This document shows, one piece after another, positions 41,367 to 49,468 of a DNA stretch of 64,000 nucleotides. Below the pieces are notes generated by a model that did no database searches, was not told the origin of the DNA, and saw nothing but the letters and a program-made list of their open reading frames with translations. The translations under genes and the position numbers were made by a program. Source of the stretch: Photobacterium marinum. GTDB lineage: Bacteria > Pseudomonadota > Gammaproteobacteria > Enterobacterales > Vibrionaceae. The stretch lies in the NCBI RefSeq assembly GCF_000331515.1, contig NZ_AMZO01000016.1:328351-392350 (forward strand), given 5' to 3'. The number at the start of each line of letters is the position of its first letter. The stretch's first letter is position 1.

Positions 41367-41999
41367 TTACACCTTGCTGATATCCAGCGGGATTTGTTTG
41401 TATGCGCCGTTTTCCTGCCGCTCATAAAGGCGAAGGTATGCACTGGTGCCGATGACTTGGATGGAATCGGCCATGGCGTCGATGGCTGATGTCCACTCCG
41501 GATCGTCTTCGCTGATGCTGCGCAAGCCGAGCACCTGGTTAACGTCGATATGGCCCTGTTTGTTGACTCGGAATGCCCGTTCTACCAGGGCTTTGATGAG
41601 GTCGTCGGCCCCTTCTGAGCGGCGGTTGATGATTTCATCGAGCTTGGCTTTTCCGGCCTGCATCCGTTCGTCGAAGACGCGGTGCTCGCCTTTGGCTCTG
41701 ACCAGCCGGTATTTGCCGTCGAAACTGGTGAGGGTGACATTGCCTTTTGCGCCACCGTATTTGACGTCGTACTGGTCGGCAGAGAGTTCCACAAAGTCGG
41801 CAACTTCGTTCATGGCTTGCAGCTTGAATGCGGCCAGGCGTTTTTGCTGTTGCTGGGCATCGGCAATCATTTTCCTGACCAGTTCATCGCGGATTAGGTC
41901 GATGGGTTTGATTCGGCTTTCAGGAACTAAATCGCCAAGGGCATTCATTCGGTAGCCCGCCGGTACTTCAACAACCGATTTTGTTTCTTGGGTGTTCAT
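41367..41999 (-). CDS. DUF3164 family phage protein
   Basis: About 210 residues from the ATG at 41999 (AAGGA 9 bases upstream). VPAGYRMNALGDLVPESRIK opens it and is characteristic of DUF3164; then a helical part with LIRDELVRKMIADAQQQQKR, and later DQYDVKYGGAKGNVTLTSFD. The family is universal in Mu-like early regions and its role is unknown. A longer upstream frame antisense-like to the zinc-ribbon gene is rejected. Confidence 0.88.
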   Translation of the reverse strand: MNTQETKSVVEVPAGYRMNALGDLVPESRIKPIDLIRDELVRKMIADAQQQQKRLAAFKLQAMNEVADFVELSADQYDVKYGGAKGNVTLTSFDGKYRLVRAKGEHRVFDERMQAGKAKLDEIINRRSEGADDLIKALVERAFRVNKQGHIDVNQVLGLRSISEDDPEWTSAIDAMADSIQVIGTSAYLRLYERQENGAYKQIPLDISKV

Positions 42000-42010
42000 T
42001 GAATTTCCTT

Positions 42011-42412
42011 TTACTGCTTGTTGGTGATTCCGATTTGGTGACCGCGTAACAGCCGCTGATACGCTCTGGAGCAGGCGTCGTCTTCGGCATACATGGCTTC
42101 CTTTCGGCGAAGTCTGTTTTTTGAGAGCAGCCAGCTTGAGTTGCTGCAGTGCTGGCAAATGGGCCCTTTCATCTGCCAGCACGGGACGCTTTTTCCGCAG
42201 CTGTTGCAGGTTTGGAGAAAGCCTTTTTCGGTTATGAGGCTGTAGGTGCTGCACCTTTCTTCGCTGCGCCTGACGAATCCGTGCCGGACCAGGTTGCTGA
42301 GCTGGTAGAGCACGGCTCGGGAGGTAACATCATTTATGATGAATAGCAGTGCCGGGCGTGTATGAGGCTTTTCCCTAAGTGCTTTGATGATGCGTTCTGC
42401 TGTTGAGGCCAT
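42011..42412 (-). CDS. Winged-helix/zinc-ribbon early regulator (133 aa)
   Basis: A 133-residue protein with an N-terminal winged helix (ASTAERIIKALREKPHTRPA, then VTSRAVLYQLSNLVRHGFV) and a zinc ribbon CNSCGKSVPCWQMKGPICQHC (about residues 71-91). Its layout is the same as that of the gene just upstream, with little residue identity, suggesting an old duplication. DNA-binding early regulator is inferred. It starts 2 bp after the upstream gene's stop. Confidence 0.7.
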   Translation of the reverse strand: MASTAERIIKALREKPHTRPALLFIINDVTSRAVLYQLSNLVRHGFVRRSEERCSTYSLITEKGFLQTCNSCGKSVPCWQMKGPICQHCSNSSWLLSKNRLRRKEAMYAEDDACSRAYQRLLRGHQIGITNKQ

Positions 42413-42414
42413 GG

Positions 42415-42801
42415 TTACACCTCCGCTTCTTCACGCAGTTTTTCCAGGGCCTCGGTTCTGAACGGGGTTTGCATCAGCTTTGCGGCAAATGTGTGGCTGG
42501 TTTTGTCTGGGAAGACTTGAGCTACAAAGCTGAGGGTTTTCTCGGGCTGGCATTTTTTGCATCGCCCTGCCCGATCGAGCGTCCAGCTTATTACCAGTAC
42601 CCGGCAGCGTTTGCAGGGACAGAGCACCTGTTTGTTGCCTTGCAGGTGGTATTCCTTGTTGATGCGACGGATGAAGCCGCGCCTTTTTAGCTGGTTCAGG
42701 TAGAAGTAAATGGTTGACGGGGCCACACCCGGCAGGAGGTACAGCAGATCATCGGTGGTTAACGGTGCCTGTTTGAGCAGTTCGACGATTCGGATGTACA
42801 T
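42415..42801 (-). CDS. Winged-helix/zinc-ribbon early regulator (128 aa)
   Basis: A 128-residue protein with a winged helix at the N-terminus (YIRIVELLKQAPLTTDDLLY, then VAPSTIYFYLNQLKRRGFI) and a four-cysteine knuckle pair CPCKRC ... CKKC (about residues 60-85). The C-terminal helix mentions PFRTEALEKLREE. It resembles its downstream neighbour in architecture. Role unknown; probably binds DNA in the early phase. Confidence 0.7.
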   Translation of the reverse strand: MYIRIVELLKQAPLTTDDLLYLLPGVAPSTIYFYLNQLKRRGFIRRINKEYHLQGNKQVLCPCKRCRVLVISWTLDRAGRCKKCQPEKTLSFVAQVFPDKTSHTFAAKLMQTPFRTEALEKLREEAEV

Positions 42802-42803
42802 GA

Positions 42804-43040
42804 TCAGGCCCTCCAGGTGATGAGGCAGCCACCTAATTTGGCAACATGCATCTGTTGGATAATGCCGTTGGATTTACAGGTGATTTGAAACCCCGGACAA
42901 AAGCTCTGCGGGCGTTCGATTTCTATTACCGGGCGAATATTGCCGATGCGTGTTGAGCGCACTTCCAAACCGTGTTTATTCAGGCGTCGGACAACGTTAT
43001 TAATTAAACCGGCACGGTTAATGATGTTTCCTTTTGTCAT
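42804..43040 (-). CDS. Small early phage protein of unknown function (78 aa)
   Basis: About 78 residues from the ATG at 43040, which has AAGGAG 7-8 bases upstream and overlaps the previous stop as ATGA. Basic: ITNRAGLI-type helical start (NIINRAGLINNVVRRLNKHG), then strands RSTRIGNIRPVIEIERPQSF. No family recognised. Basic charge and position suggest nucleic-acid binding. Confidence 0.55.
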   Translation of the reverse strand: MTKGNIINRAGLINNVVRRLNKHGLEVRSTRIGNIRPVIEIERPQSFCPGFQITCKSNGIIQQMHVAKLGGCLITWRA

Positions 43041-43579
43041 TTTTCGCTCCTTGAATATTTTTTGCTCCACAATAGCTGGTTGTATCGTGTGGCTAATTTG
43101 GTGAGTTCGGTTTCAAGCAATGTGTTGTGCCGTGCTTTGTCTCCTTTGGCTTTTCGCCTGATACTGGCCAGGTTGTTTTCCAGGTCGTATTGCACGACTT
43201 CTTTTTTGGGTGGGCTGTCTTCAATTTGCCGGACTGTAATTTGGTTGCTTTTTACTGTTTGCTCTAGCTTTGAATGCCCACATCCACTTCGACATGCCCG
43301 GTAAAGCATCACCCGCTGAGGGTTGGTGGCCGCGAACTCCCGGTTTTGGTGAAAAAGGCACTTGTCGATCGTGATTTCTCCCAGTACCGGACAATGAACG
43401 GTTCTTTTTAAAAACGCGCTTTCAAACCGCTGGCGTAAGCTTTCCAGCCCGGATTCGCTCGGATATTTTCCGTTTACTACCTGATTAACCTTGGTTGGAC
43501 TGACTCCGAGCTTATCTGCGACCTTTCTGTAAGAGGCTTTCTCACATTCTCGCCTGAGCGCATCAATCCACTCTGACAT
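43037..43579 (-). CDS. HTH-containing early phage protein (180 aa)
   Basis: A 180-residue protein with an N-terminal Cro-like helix-turn-helix: SYRKVADKLGVSPTKVNQVV then NGKYPSESGLESLRQRFES. A cysteine-bearing middle part (HCPVLGEITIDKCLFHQNRE, and CRSGCGHSK) could bind a metal. The C-terminal third is charged and helical. Probably a DNA-binding regulator of early or middle transcription. It overlaps its neighbours at both ends. Confidence 0.68.
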   Translation of the reverse strand: MSEWIDALRRECEKASYRKVADKLGVSPTKVNQVVNGKYPSESGLESLRQRFESAFLKRTVHCPVLGEITIDKCLFHQNREFAATNPQRVMLYRACRSGCGHSKLEQTVKSNQITVRQIEDSPPKKEVVQYDLENNLASIRRKAKGDKARHNTLLETELTKLATRYNQLLWSKKYSRSEK

Positions 43580-44183
43580 GCTCCCCCCTCTGGTTTACTT
43601 TGGGCTGCACCTGTTTCCCTTGATTCGAGCGGGATTTGTTTAAATCAAAAACTTCGTCGATATTGGGGTCGTAGACGGCTTTTTCGCGCATTCGCAAAAT
43701 CGGCCTGTCTGGTCCGGTGTCTTTGATGAGCATGTAAACAGTCGAGTCGTTGGCTGTGGCTGATGTTTGCGGTGTTAAACACCGCAGGTAACCGGCTATG
43801 TTCAGCCACAGGACGTATTGCTGCGCGTAGGCACTTCTTACTTCGGCTCCTTGTGCGATGTCGGAAACTGAGAACTTCTTCAGCACTCGCATTGATCGCC
43901 AGCAGCGGTCGGCACACGTTAGTTTTTTCCGTCGGCTCAGGCGTTCCCCCACCTCGAACCCTGGGGTGAATTGAGGCGGGGTGTTTTGAACTAACTTAAA
44001 CAGTGATGCTTTGCCTATTTTGTTTTTCACCACTACTGCAATGTTTTGTTTCACTAACGCCTTGGTGAAAGCGCGAACGACGGTGTAGTTAATGCCTGTG
44101 GATTTCACGACTTCCATGTTGGTAAATTGCTTTCGATGCTTTACAAACGCCCAGATTTCGGTGCGCTTTTCATTTGTGGACAT
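43563..44183 (-). CDS. Winged-helix early phage protein of unknown function (206 aa)
   Basis: A 206-residue protein with two apparent winged-helix units: RTEIWAFVKHRKQFTNMEVV then NYTVVRAFTKALVKQNIAV (about 7-55), and SMRVLKKFSVSDIAQGAEVR (about 97-150). The C-terminus is basic and disordered. It follows the B gene after 29 bp. No named family is recognised; a role in regulating replication or the early-to-middle switch is inferred from position. Confidence 0.62.
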   Translation of the reverse strand: MSTNEKRTEIWAFVKHRKQFTNMEVVKSTGINYTVVRAFTKALVKQNIAVVVKNKIGKASLFKLVQNTPPQFTPGFEVGERLSRRKKLTCADRCWRSMRVLKKFSVSDIAQGAEVRSAYAQQYVLWLNIAGYLRCLTPQTSATANDSTVYMLIKDTGPDRPILRMREKAVYDPNIDEVFDLNKSRSNQGKQVQPKVNQRGEHVRVD

Positions 44184-44212
44184 TTCGATACTCCATTAAT
44201 GACCTGCAAGGC

Positions 44213-44920
44213 TTAGCTAATCGTGCTGTTTTCATCGCCCCAGTGTTCACAGCCAATAACGGTTAAACCATCGACCTTTGCTTTACGCTCGATGTTTTCT
44301 AGCGCGATTGCACTTAGTCGGTAATTCCCTTTTGTTTCGATAAGGACTTTGCGCAGTAAGTCGTTTGAGACTTGGATGTTATTTTCGAAGCATTCTTCAA
44401 CCATGATTTGCAGGTCGTTCAGGTCGGCAGGCTGAAACTCAAAGCGGTGTGAGATTCGGCTGTCGAGCTGTGGCAGCGTGGCAATCTTGCGGGCGATTTT
44501 GTCCATACCGACCAGAATGACGGTGGTGCCGGTCATGTCGTGGATATCCCTGAGTACATCCAGCAACTCAGGTTGGTCCATGTAGTAGTCGGCTTCATCG
44601 ATAAAGACGATAAACTGCTCCATGCTGAGTGCATCGACGACTCGCTCATATTTGGCCATGCGGGATCTGGGGCGATCCCTGATGGATAGTTCCCGTAGCA
44701 GGCGATCGAGGAATGTTGTCGGCGTTTCTAGTTTGACCGCCCGGAGGTAGATACCATTGTCGATTGAATTTATGAGCTTCAGGGTGGCGAATGTTTTCCC
44801 CAGCCCTGGGCGTCCGTCCATCAAGCCGAATCCGGGAACGGCCGGAGAACGGTTGACTAATGCTTCAAATAAAACAGAGGCTTGGGCTACATTTCGGGTA
44901 TAGGCAGTAATATGTTTCAT
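44213..44920 (-). CDS. B: Transposition target activator B (MuB-like AAA+ ATPase)
   Basis: A 235-residue AAA+ protein with Walker A DGRPGLGKT (residues 35-43) and Walker B FIVFIDEAD (103-111), and sensor-like VILVGMDKIARKI. MuB binds target DNA as an ATP-dependent filament, delivers it to the transposome and protects phage DNA from self-insertion. It is shorter than Mu B (312 residues) and lacks that protein's N-terminal HTH part. The gene follows A by 62 bp. Confidence 0.92.
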   Translation of the reverse strand: MKHITAYTRNVAQASVLFEALVNRSPAVPGFGLMDGRPGLGKTFATLKLINSIDNGIYLRAVKLETPTTFLDRLLRELSIRDRPRSRMAKYERVVDALSMEQFIVFIDEADYYMDQPELLDVLRDIHDMTGTTVILVGMDKIARKIATLPQLDSRISHRFEFQPADLNDLQIMVEECFENNIQVSNDLLRKVLIETKGNYRLSAIALENIERKAKVDGLTVIGCEHWGDENSTIS

Positions 44921-44982
44921 GGTATATACTCCATTTCGTAAGTGTTATAGGGACTGCAATCCCTTCCTAAAAGCCAGTCGCG

Positions 44983-47196
44983 CTATCGGCTGGCTTTTTC
45001 TTCGCTTGAGCCGAGCATTTTTTCCATCATCTTTGCCTGGCTCGGGTTCTGTTTGCGGTAGTTTTCAAACCTGACGATTTCTTCATGACTCAGGCTGCGT
45101 AGCTGTTTTTGGCGGAACAGGTATTGAAATTCGTCGAACTCTGACCGAAATCTGGGGCCTTCGTTGATGACTTTCTGTGCTGCGTTCTGTTCTGCTATTT
45201 GCTCCGCTCTTCGGCGTTTGAATTCATCGTCACTAATGCCTTGCTTGGCCGGTGTATGCTGTGTGGCATCAACGGCCGCCTGGTAGCATTCACCGAGATC
45301 CGTTGTTGTCGGTTGCGGGAATGGCTCCACTCCCTGATTTTCACTGGCTCGGGCTTTGACGTAGTTGGTCATGGCTTCGTCAATGGAGACTTTCCTTGCT
45401 GCTCGGCGTAATTGCAGTGTTTGTTTCTTACGCTCTTCGTTCTGCAGTGCCTGAGCGGCTTTGGACAGTTCGGCAAGGGATATACTTGATCCGGCCATCT
45501 GTGGGTTTTCGGCTATGCAGATAAAGCCCATGTCTTTGCCTGTGAACACATACAGCCTGCCGATGTCTGTCGGGTCCCAGGAACAGAACACTTCTTCGCC
45601 AATGAACGGGCCGAGTTCCGGGGCAAAATAACTGATGCCTCCAACTAGGATTCCTACATCGTTGTTGACGGTTCTTACCCCCGCCGCCCTTCCTCCGCTT
45701 GCCGGTATCGGTGACAACAGCAGATCGAGCGCCCGTTCGTTTTCGATTTTCCGAATCAGGGTTCGTTGTTCATTCCATCGGTCAAACGGTGTGGTTTTTA
45801 TCGTCCGGTGGTGGTCGTGCTCATAGGCATGGGTGATCCACTGGTCGATAATTTCCTGCAACTCTTTACTACTGAGGGATACTTCTATATCTGCTGAGCC
45901 TTTCTTGGTTATCCGGTCGGCAAAGCTGACTCGGTTGCGGATCTTTTCGCGCTCGGCGACGTTGTGGCCGCCATAACCGGGTAGCAATTTGCTGATGCCG
46001 TGTGACCAGGTTCGGAAGAATCGCTCTATATGGGATTTTTCGTTTCCGCTGAACGGGTTCGTTGTTGCTACATCGATGTTTAATGCACTCAGAACGGCGG
46101 TTACTCGCTTGGATTGATAGTCTTTACCGTTATCAATCTTGACCATTTCAGGTACACCAAACCTGAGCATGCCTTTTCTGAGCATCATGCAGATGCTTTC
46201 TGCACTTGATGTTTTGTGGACGATGACAATTACTCTTCGGCTGTAAACATCTATTGCGCCGATGATTGAGTGTCGTCCGTCAGTTAAGAGCACGTCCGAT
46301 GGTGTGGAATCGAGTTCCCATAGCTGGTTGATGTGGGTTATCGATTCGGATGCATTCCCCCACGAGACTTTATTGCTTCCTTTGAACCGCTCGGGGTTCT
46401 TCCGGTGTGCCATTGCCAGCGGGTTCTGCAGTGCAAACTCTGTCATCCAGCGACGAACTGATGATTTCGATGGGATATTCCAGTCGTTCCCGCCGACATG
46501 GTTCTGCCCGGTGATCGCTTTGAGCAAGTTTGTCGCTTTTATGTCGGGGTCGTGGTACATCACACCAATACAGAAATCCCGTAGTGTCGGCTGCTGATCG
46601 ATTAGGTGCTGTTTTACTGAGCTGTATTGGCCTCCTAATGCGGCTGCGCCCTTCTCTTCCAGTGTCTTTTGCCATCGGCGCGGTGAGTTCCAGGCGATTG
46701 AGTTAATTACGCTATAAATATCATTCGCGTATTCGATTTCGTGGTTGTTGTAGAGAACGGCAAAAGCTTTCTCTCCTTCCACTTTCTGATTACTGGCTAT
46801 GTATGGTTTCAAATAGCTACGCCAGGACGACAGGATCGCCAGTTTGCATTCGGCCCGGAGCTTGGCTTTTCCAGTAAGTTGCATTAACTCTGCAGCGCCT
46901 GACTGACCGCTTTCACTCTGGTTTCTATCACTGAGTTGATTACCAAGGAGATTGCGGTCTGCAAGCGCTTTGCCTTTTACAAAGTGTGCAGAGGTTTTGG
47001 CTTTCTCTTTGGCCATCGCTTCAGCGATTTTTGCCCTGTATGTTTCGGGCAATGCGTTCAGGGCAAATCTTCTGGAGCGACCATCTATTCTGAATGGCCA
47101 ACTTTCATTATTTGCTCTCTTCCTGACGGCTCTGTCTGTTACCCCGATGCTTTGCGCAATTTCCTGCGCAGTTAGCCAATCACTCATTGTCTTCAC
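44983..47196 (-). CDS. A: DDE transposase A (MuA-like)
   Basis: A 737-residue transposase. The N-terminal end-binding domain begins with SDWLTAQEIAQSIGVTDRAV, a MerR/HTH-like Mu DNA-binding domain. The catalytic core shows QLWELDSTPSD (Asp296), MVKIDNGKDY (Asp355) and GNEKSHIERFFRT (Glu391), the DDE triad of the RNase H fold. After it comes the beta-barrel Mu transposase C domain, then a helical B-interacting tail. It cuts and joins the ends at 9159 and 48623. No frameshift or stop interrupts it. It overlaps the end of the small HTH gene upstream by 17 bp. Confidence 0.96.
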   Translation of the reverse strand: MKTMSDWLTAQEIAQSIGVTDRAVRKRANNESWPFRIDGRSRRFALNALPETYRAKIAEAMAKEKAKTSAHFVKGKALADRNLLGNQLSDRNQSESGQSGAAELMQLTGKAKLRAECKLAILSSWRSYLKPYIASNQKVEGEKAFAVLYNNHEIEYANDIYSVINSIAWNSPRRWQKTLEEKGAAALGGQYSSVKQHLIDQQPTLRDFCIGVMYHDPDIKATNLLKAITGQNHVGGNDWNIPSKSSVRRWMTEFALQNPLAMAHRKNPERFKGSNKVSWGNASESITHINQLWELDSTPSDVLLTDGRHSIIGAIDVYSRRVIVIVHKTSSAESICMMLRKGMLRFGVPEMVKIDNGKDYQSKRVTAVLSALNIDVATTNPFSGNEKSHIERFFRTWSHGISKLLPGYGGHNVAEREKIRNRVSFADRITKKGSADIEVSLSSKELQEIIDQWITHAYEHDHHRTIKTTPFDRWNEQRTLIRKIENERALDLLLSPIPASGGRAAGVRTVNNDVGILVGGISYFAPELGPFIGEEVFCSWDPTDIGRLYVFTGKDMGFICIAENPQMAGSSISLAELSKAAQALQNEERKKQTLQLRRAARKVSIDEAMTNYVKARASENQGVEPFPQPTTTDLGECYQAAVDATQHTPAKQGISDDEFKRRRAEQIAEQNAAQKVINEGPRFRSEFDEFQYLFRQKQLRSLSHEEIVRFENYRKQNPSQAKMMEKMLGSSEEKASR

Positions 47197-47410
47197 CTCC
47201 TACTAGATCGGTGCCTAGCGTTCTGGATAGCTCGGTCATGATTTGAATGGCTGTTTTTCGCTGGGGTTTTCGTCCTGTTTCTGGCGCAAACCATTGAACA
47301 TACTTCTGAACTGTTCTTGGCTTATAACCGTGCTTTAACGCCCAAGAACGACAACTTTCGCCTTGGATCATCAACACTGCATGAATTTGCCTGGCAGTTT
47401 TTATTTCCAT
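47180..47410 (-). CDS. Small HTH protein, Ner-like early regulator
   Basis: A 76-residue basic protein with an HTH, RQIHAVLMIQGESCRSWALK followed by HGYKPRTVQKYVQWFA. It is the first gene of the early operon, where Mu encodes Ner, which dampens both early and repressor transcription. The resemblance to phage-associated DNA-binding proteins of Vibrio Mu-like phages supports this, although sequence identity with Mu Ner is not evident. Its start is next to operator-like repeats at 47439-47482. Confidence 0.75.
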   Translation of the reverse strand: MEIKTARQIHAVLMIQGESCRSWALKHGYKPRTVQKYVQWFAPETGRKPQRKTAIQIMTELSRTLGTDLVGGEDNE

Positions 47411-47438
47411 AATGGTTTACCGTGGTATCATTGCTAAC

Positions 47439-47567
47439 GTACGCATTGAGTACGCTCCCTTAAGAAATTACGCACTGCGTAACTTCTTGATGAAATATAG
47501 TGCATATGAAGTTCCGGAACAACAGATTCCTACGGTTCCGCGCAGATTTTTGCGATCGACTGCGTAA
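47439..47567. promoter_or_regulatory. Early/repressor control region with operator repeats and early promoter
   Basis: The perfect 15-base odd palindrome TTACGCA-C-TGCGTAA lies at 47468-47482. Related sites are GTACGCATTGAGTACG (47439-47454) and a half-site TGCGTAA (47561-47567), plus GTTCCGGAAC (47511-47520). The minus-strand promoter TTGTTC-N17-TATATT (47522-47517, 47499-47494) points at the early operon, with the palindrome just downstream where a repressor would block it. Confidence 0.65.
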
Positions 47568-47615
47568 TTTTATGCTATGTCATTGTTTTAAATGAGTTAA
47601 TAATAAGAAGGAACA

Positions 47616-48437
47616 ATGAGAAAAGATGAATCCTTATTGGTTCCGTCAGATGAAACTGTTGACGGAACCTTTTCAGGGCGTTTAAAACACGTTATTGGTG
47701 CAAGAAGCTACAGAGAATTTGCGGACAGTATGGATGTTTCTGAAGGTACTGTGCGTAACTATTTGAAGGGTGGCAGTCCAAAACTCGATGTTCTGGAGAA
47801 AATCTGCAAAATTGAAGGCATTGACCTTAACTGGCTAATTGCAGGCGTTGGGCACGCTGTTAAACGTGACAACTCTATATCTTTTCCTATAGAAGCAGCT
47901 GAGCCTGGGTTTGAAAGCATCTCCGACTCAATGCCTGACAGCTCTGAGGTTCCTGATTCTGAAGTTCAGGAAGTCTCCTACCAGGTAATAGATAAACCCG
48001 AACTAGATGAAGAGTTCATCCTGGTCCCTGGTTACCACGCAAGAATACCAAGTAAATGCGGCAGTCTTGACCAGAGCGAGCATAAAGTTAAACGCTTCCT
48101 GGCGTTCAGAAGAAAATACCTTAACTATAAAAAGCTAGAACCATCAAAACTGGCCGTTGTTTTTGCAGCCGGTGATGCAATGGATGGTAATAAAGGCACT
48201 ATTAAGGATAACGACACCCTATTGGTTGACCTGAACAGCAATCAGCCAATGGATGGTAAGATCTTTGTCGTAAGGCTTGGTGATGAAATTCACCCTCGAC
48301 GCCTTCAAAAAGGCTTTGATGGTTCAATCACACTGATCTGTGATAATGAGGAATATTCGAAACAGATTATTCCGAAAGAATTGGTTAAAGACTTGGAGAT
48401 TATCGGGCGGGTTGTTCACAGAGCAACGGATCTTTAA
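47616..48437 (+). CDS. CI-like prophage repressor with degenerate S24 peptidase domain
   Basis: A 273-residue repressor, divergent from the early operon. An N-terminal HTH (SYREFADSMDVSEGTVRNYL, residues 31-50) is followed by a linker and an S24/LexA-like domain from about 155. At the catalytic serine the sequence is AAGDAMDGN, with Ala188 in place of Ser; at the lysine it is EIHPRRLQ, with Arg228 in place of Lys. A Cys-Gly pair (PSKCGS) remains where such proteins self-cleave. The peptidase is therefore probably dead and the repressor not SOS-cleavable. AAGGA is 5-9 bases before the ATG. Confidence 0.9.
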   Translation: MRKDESLLVPSDETVDGTFSGRLKHVIGARSYREFADSMDVSEGTVRNYLKGGSPKLDVLEKICKIEGIDLNWLIAGVGHAVKRDNSISFPIEAAEPGFESISDSMPDSSEVPDSEVQEVSYQVIDKPELDEEFILVPGYHARIPSKCGSLDQSEHKVKRFLAFRRKYLNYKKLEPSKLAVVFAAGDAMDGNKGTIKDNDTLLVDLNSNQPMDGKIFVVRLGDEIHPRRLQKGFDGSITLICDNEEYSKQIIPKELVKDLEIIGRVVHRATDL

Positions 48438-48623
48438 ACGATCCATCTTGTTTTCGAAATCATGCGGAGCGTATTCTAAATGTTCCGCTATTTTTATCAT
48501 TTCATGTGGAATCAGGCTTTCCGCTTAAACAGAGGTTAAACCCTTTATCTACAGGGCCTCACCCACGACTTCCCGCATCATCCCACTTGTTCCCATATTT
48601 ACTAATCTATGTGGTGTTCTACA
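48438..48623. other. Phage left end
   Basis: No gene. Read inward from 48623 it starts TGTAGAACACCACATAGATT; CATAGATT also occurs in the right end (9193-9200). A second partial match to the right-end site, CTTGTTTTCGAAATCATGCGG reversed, lies at 48448-48468. These are candidate transposase-binding sites. Confidence 0.5.
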
Positions 48624-48628
48624 TTCAG
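48624..48628. repeat. Target-site duplication TTCAG, prophage left-end side
   Basis: The direct copy of 9154-9158, immediately outside the phage terminus. Confidence 0.9.
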
Positions 48629-49078
48629 CTCGATTACAATCAGTTTAAAACTTACCAGTTCTCTGAAAATACCACTAATTCCGTCATAACATTAGATTCC
48701 GCACGAGTAGAAAAAGCCATTAAATTACAGCTTGATAGCAAAGGTATGAAGAAAACAGACAACAATGCCGACATCATTGTTCATCACTACATTCAGCAGC
48801 AATCTGACTTTCGTTCATATGGTACAACTGTCGGCTTTGGTTATCGCTATCGTCATGTCGGAATGGCTTACAGCAGTCCAAGTCAATTCAGAGAATACAG
48901 ATATGGAAAACTGGTTGTAGAGCTGATTGAAAACACGAGTAATAACATTGTATGGAAAGCAATTTCACAACGTAAATTAACAGAAACAATGACCCCTGGT
49001 TCCAGAAATGAATTTATTGATGAGCAAATATCAGAAATGTTCAAAAGCTACCCGCCACCAAAATCAGCAACAAACTAA
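48629..49078 (+). pseudogene. 3' part of the DUF4136-type lipoprotein gene, cut by the prophage
   Basis: Host sequence resumes here with LDYNQFKTYQFSE, the conserved start of the DUF4136 domain, and runs 149 codons to a TAA. DSKGMKKTDNNADIIVHHYI and FREYRYGKLVVELIENTSNN are typical of the family. It has no start codon or signal peptide of its own; those are at 9075-9158. An in-frame opening through the phage end exists but would not give a lipoprotein. The intact protein would be an outer-envelope lipoprotein of unknown function. Confidence 0.88.
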
Positions 49079-49468
49079 ACAGAGTGCCTTACTTTATAAT
49101 CAAAGCTTTTTCGAACATTAAATTATATTCAAACCCACCCGTAGTTCATATTGACATATAAATCAACACAAAGTATCAAACAGCCACCATATGTAAATTG
49201 TCTCAAAAATAAGAATCATAAGAAAATATCAGATAAAAAAGTGCTGTCCGTTATTGATTCCTGTCTTAATCTGAACCTCACCTCACCACTGTATAATAAA
49301 AGACACTTAATATACAGTTAGTTAGACAGCTATAACCTACAAAGAAAAATATAAATACAACCTTTTTATGATTGTTGGATTTTTTTTACCTATAGGCTAC
49401 GTTTAAAGTGTCTTAGCAATAAGGCATTAATGAGGGGACTCATTACTTTCAATCAAGGAGTGTTTAGC
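49079..49468. other. 390-bp upstream region of the Tad/Flp locus
   Basis: AT-rich, no gene. A good -10 TATAAT lies at 49292-49297 without a clear -35. AAGACACTT (49300-49308) and AAGTGTCTT (49406-49414) are an inverted pair about 100 bp apart that could close a long leader. This is the likely promoter and leader of flp. Confidence 0.45.

Larger units (their letters stand above)
9159..48623. mobile_element. Complete Mu-like (siphovirus-type) transposable prophage, 39,465 bp
   Basis: Both termini read TGTAG inward (TGTAGCGCGCC at 9159; TGTAGAACACC from 48623 on the minus strand) and are bounded by the 5-bp duplication TTCAG. Inside are transposase A, activator B, GemA, Mor, and DUF3164, DUF3486, DUF2730, DUF935, DUF1320 and gpT homologues in Mu order. 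A tail tube, frameshifting chaperones, a tape measure and BR0599/gpJ-like tip proteins replace the Mu contractile tail. The element is inverted relative to the coordinates. No essential module appears broken, so it may be functional. At least four cargo insertions are present. Confidence 0.95.

Noticed and set aside
42000..42254. N-terminal extension of the DUF3164 gene
   Set aside because: The extra residues are a shifted reading of the zinc-ribbon gene, and the ATG at 41999 has a proper ribosome binding site.
9159..48623. Mu-type contractile tail, invertible tail-fibre segment and mom gene
   Set aside because: No sheath, baseplate spike, fibre, invertase or DNA-modification gene is seen; the tail module is of siphovirus type.
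49369..49430. Sigma-54 promoter upstream of flp
   Set aside because: The GG and GC dinucleotide elements with the required spacing are not present.
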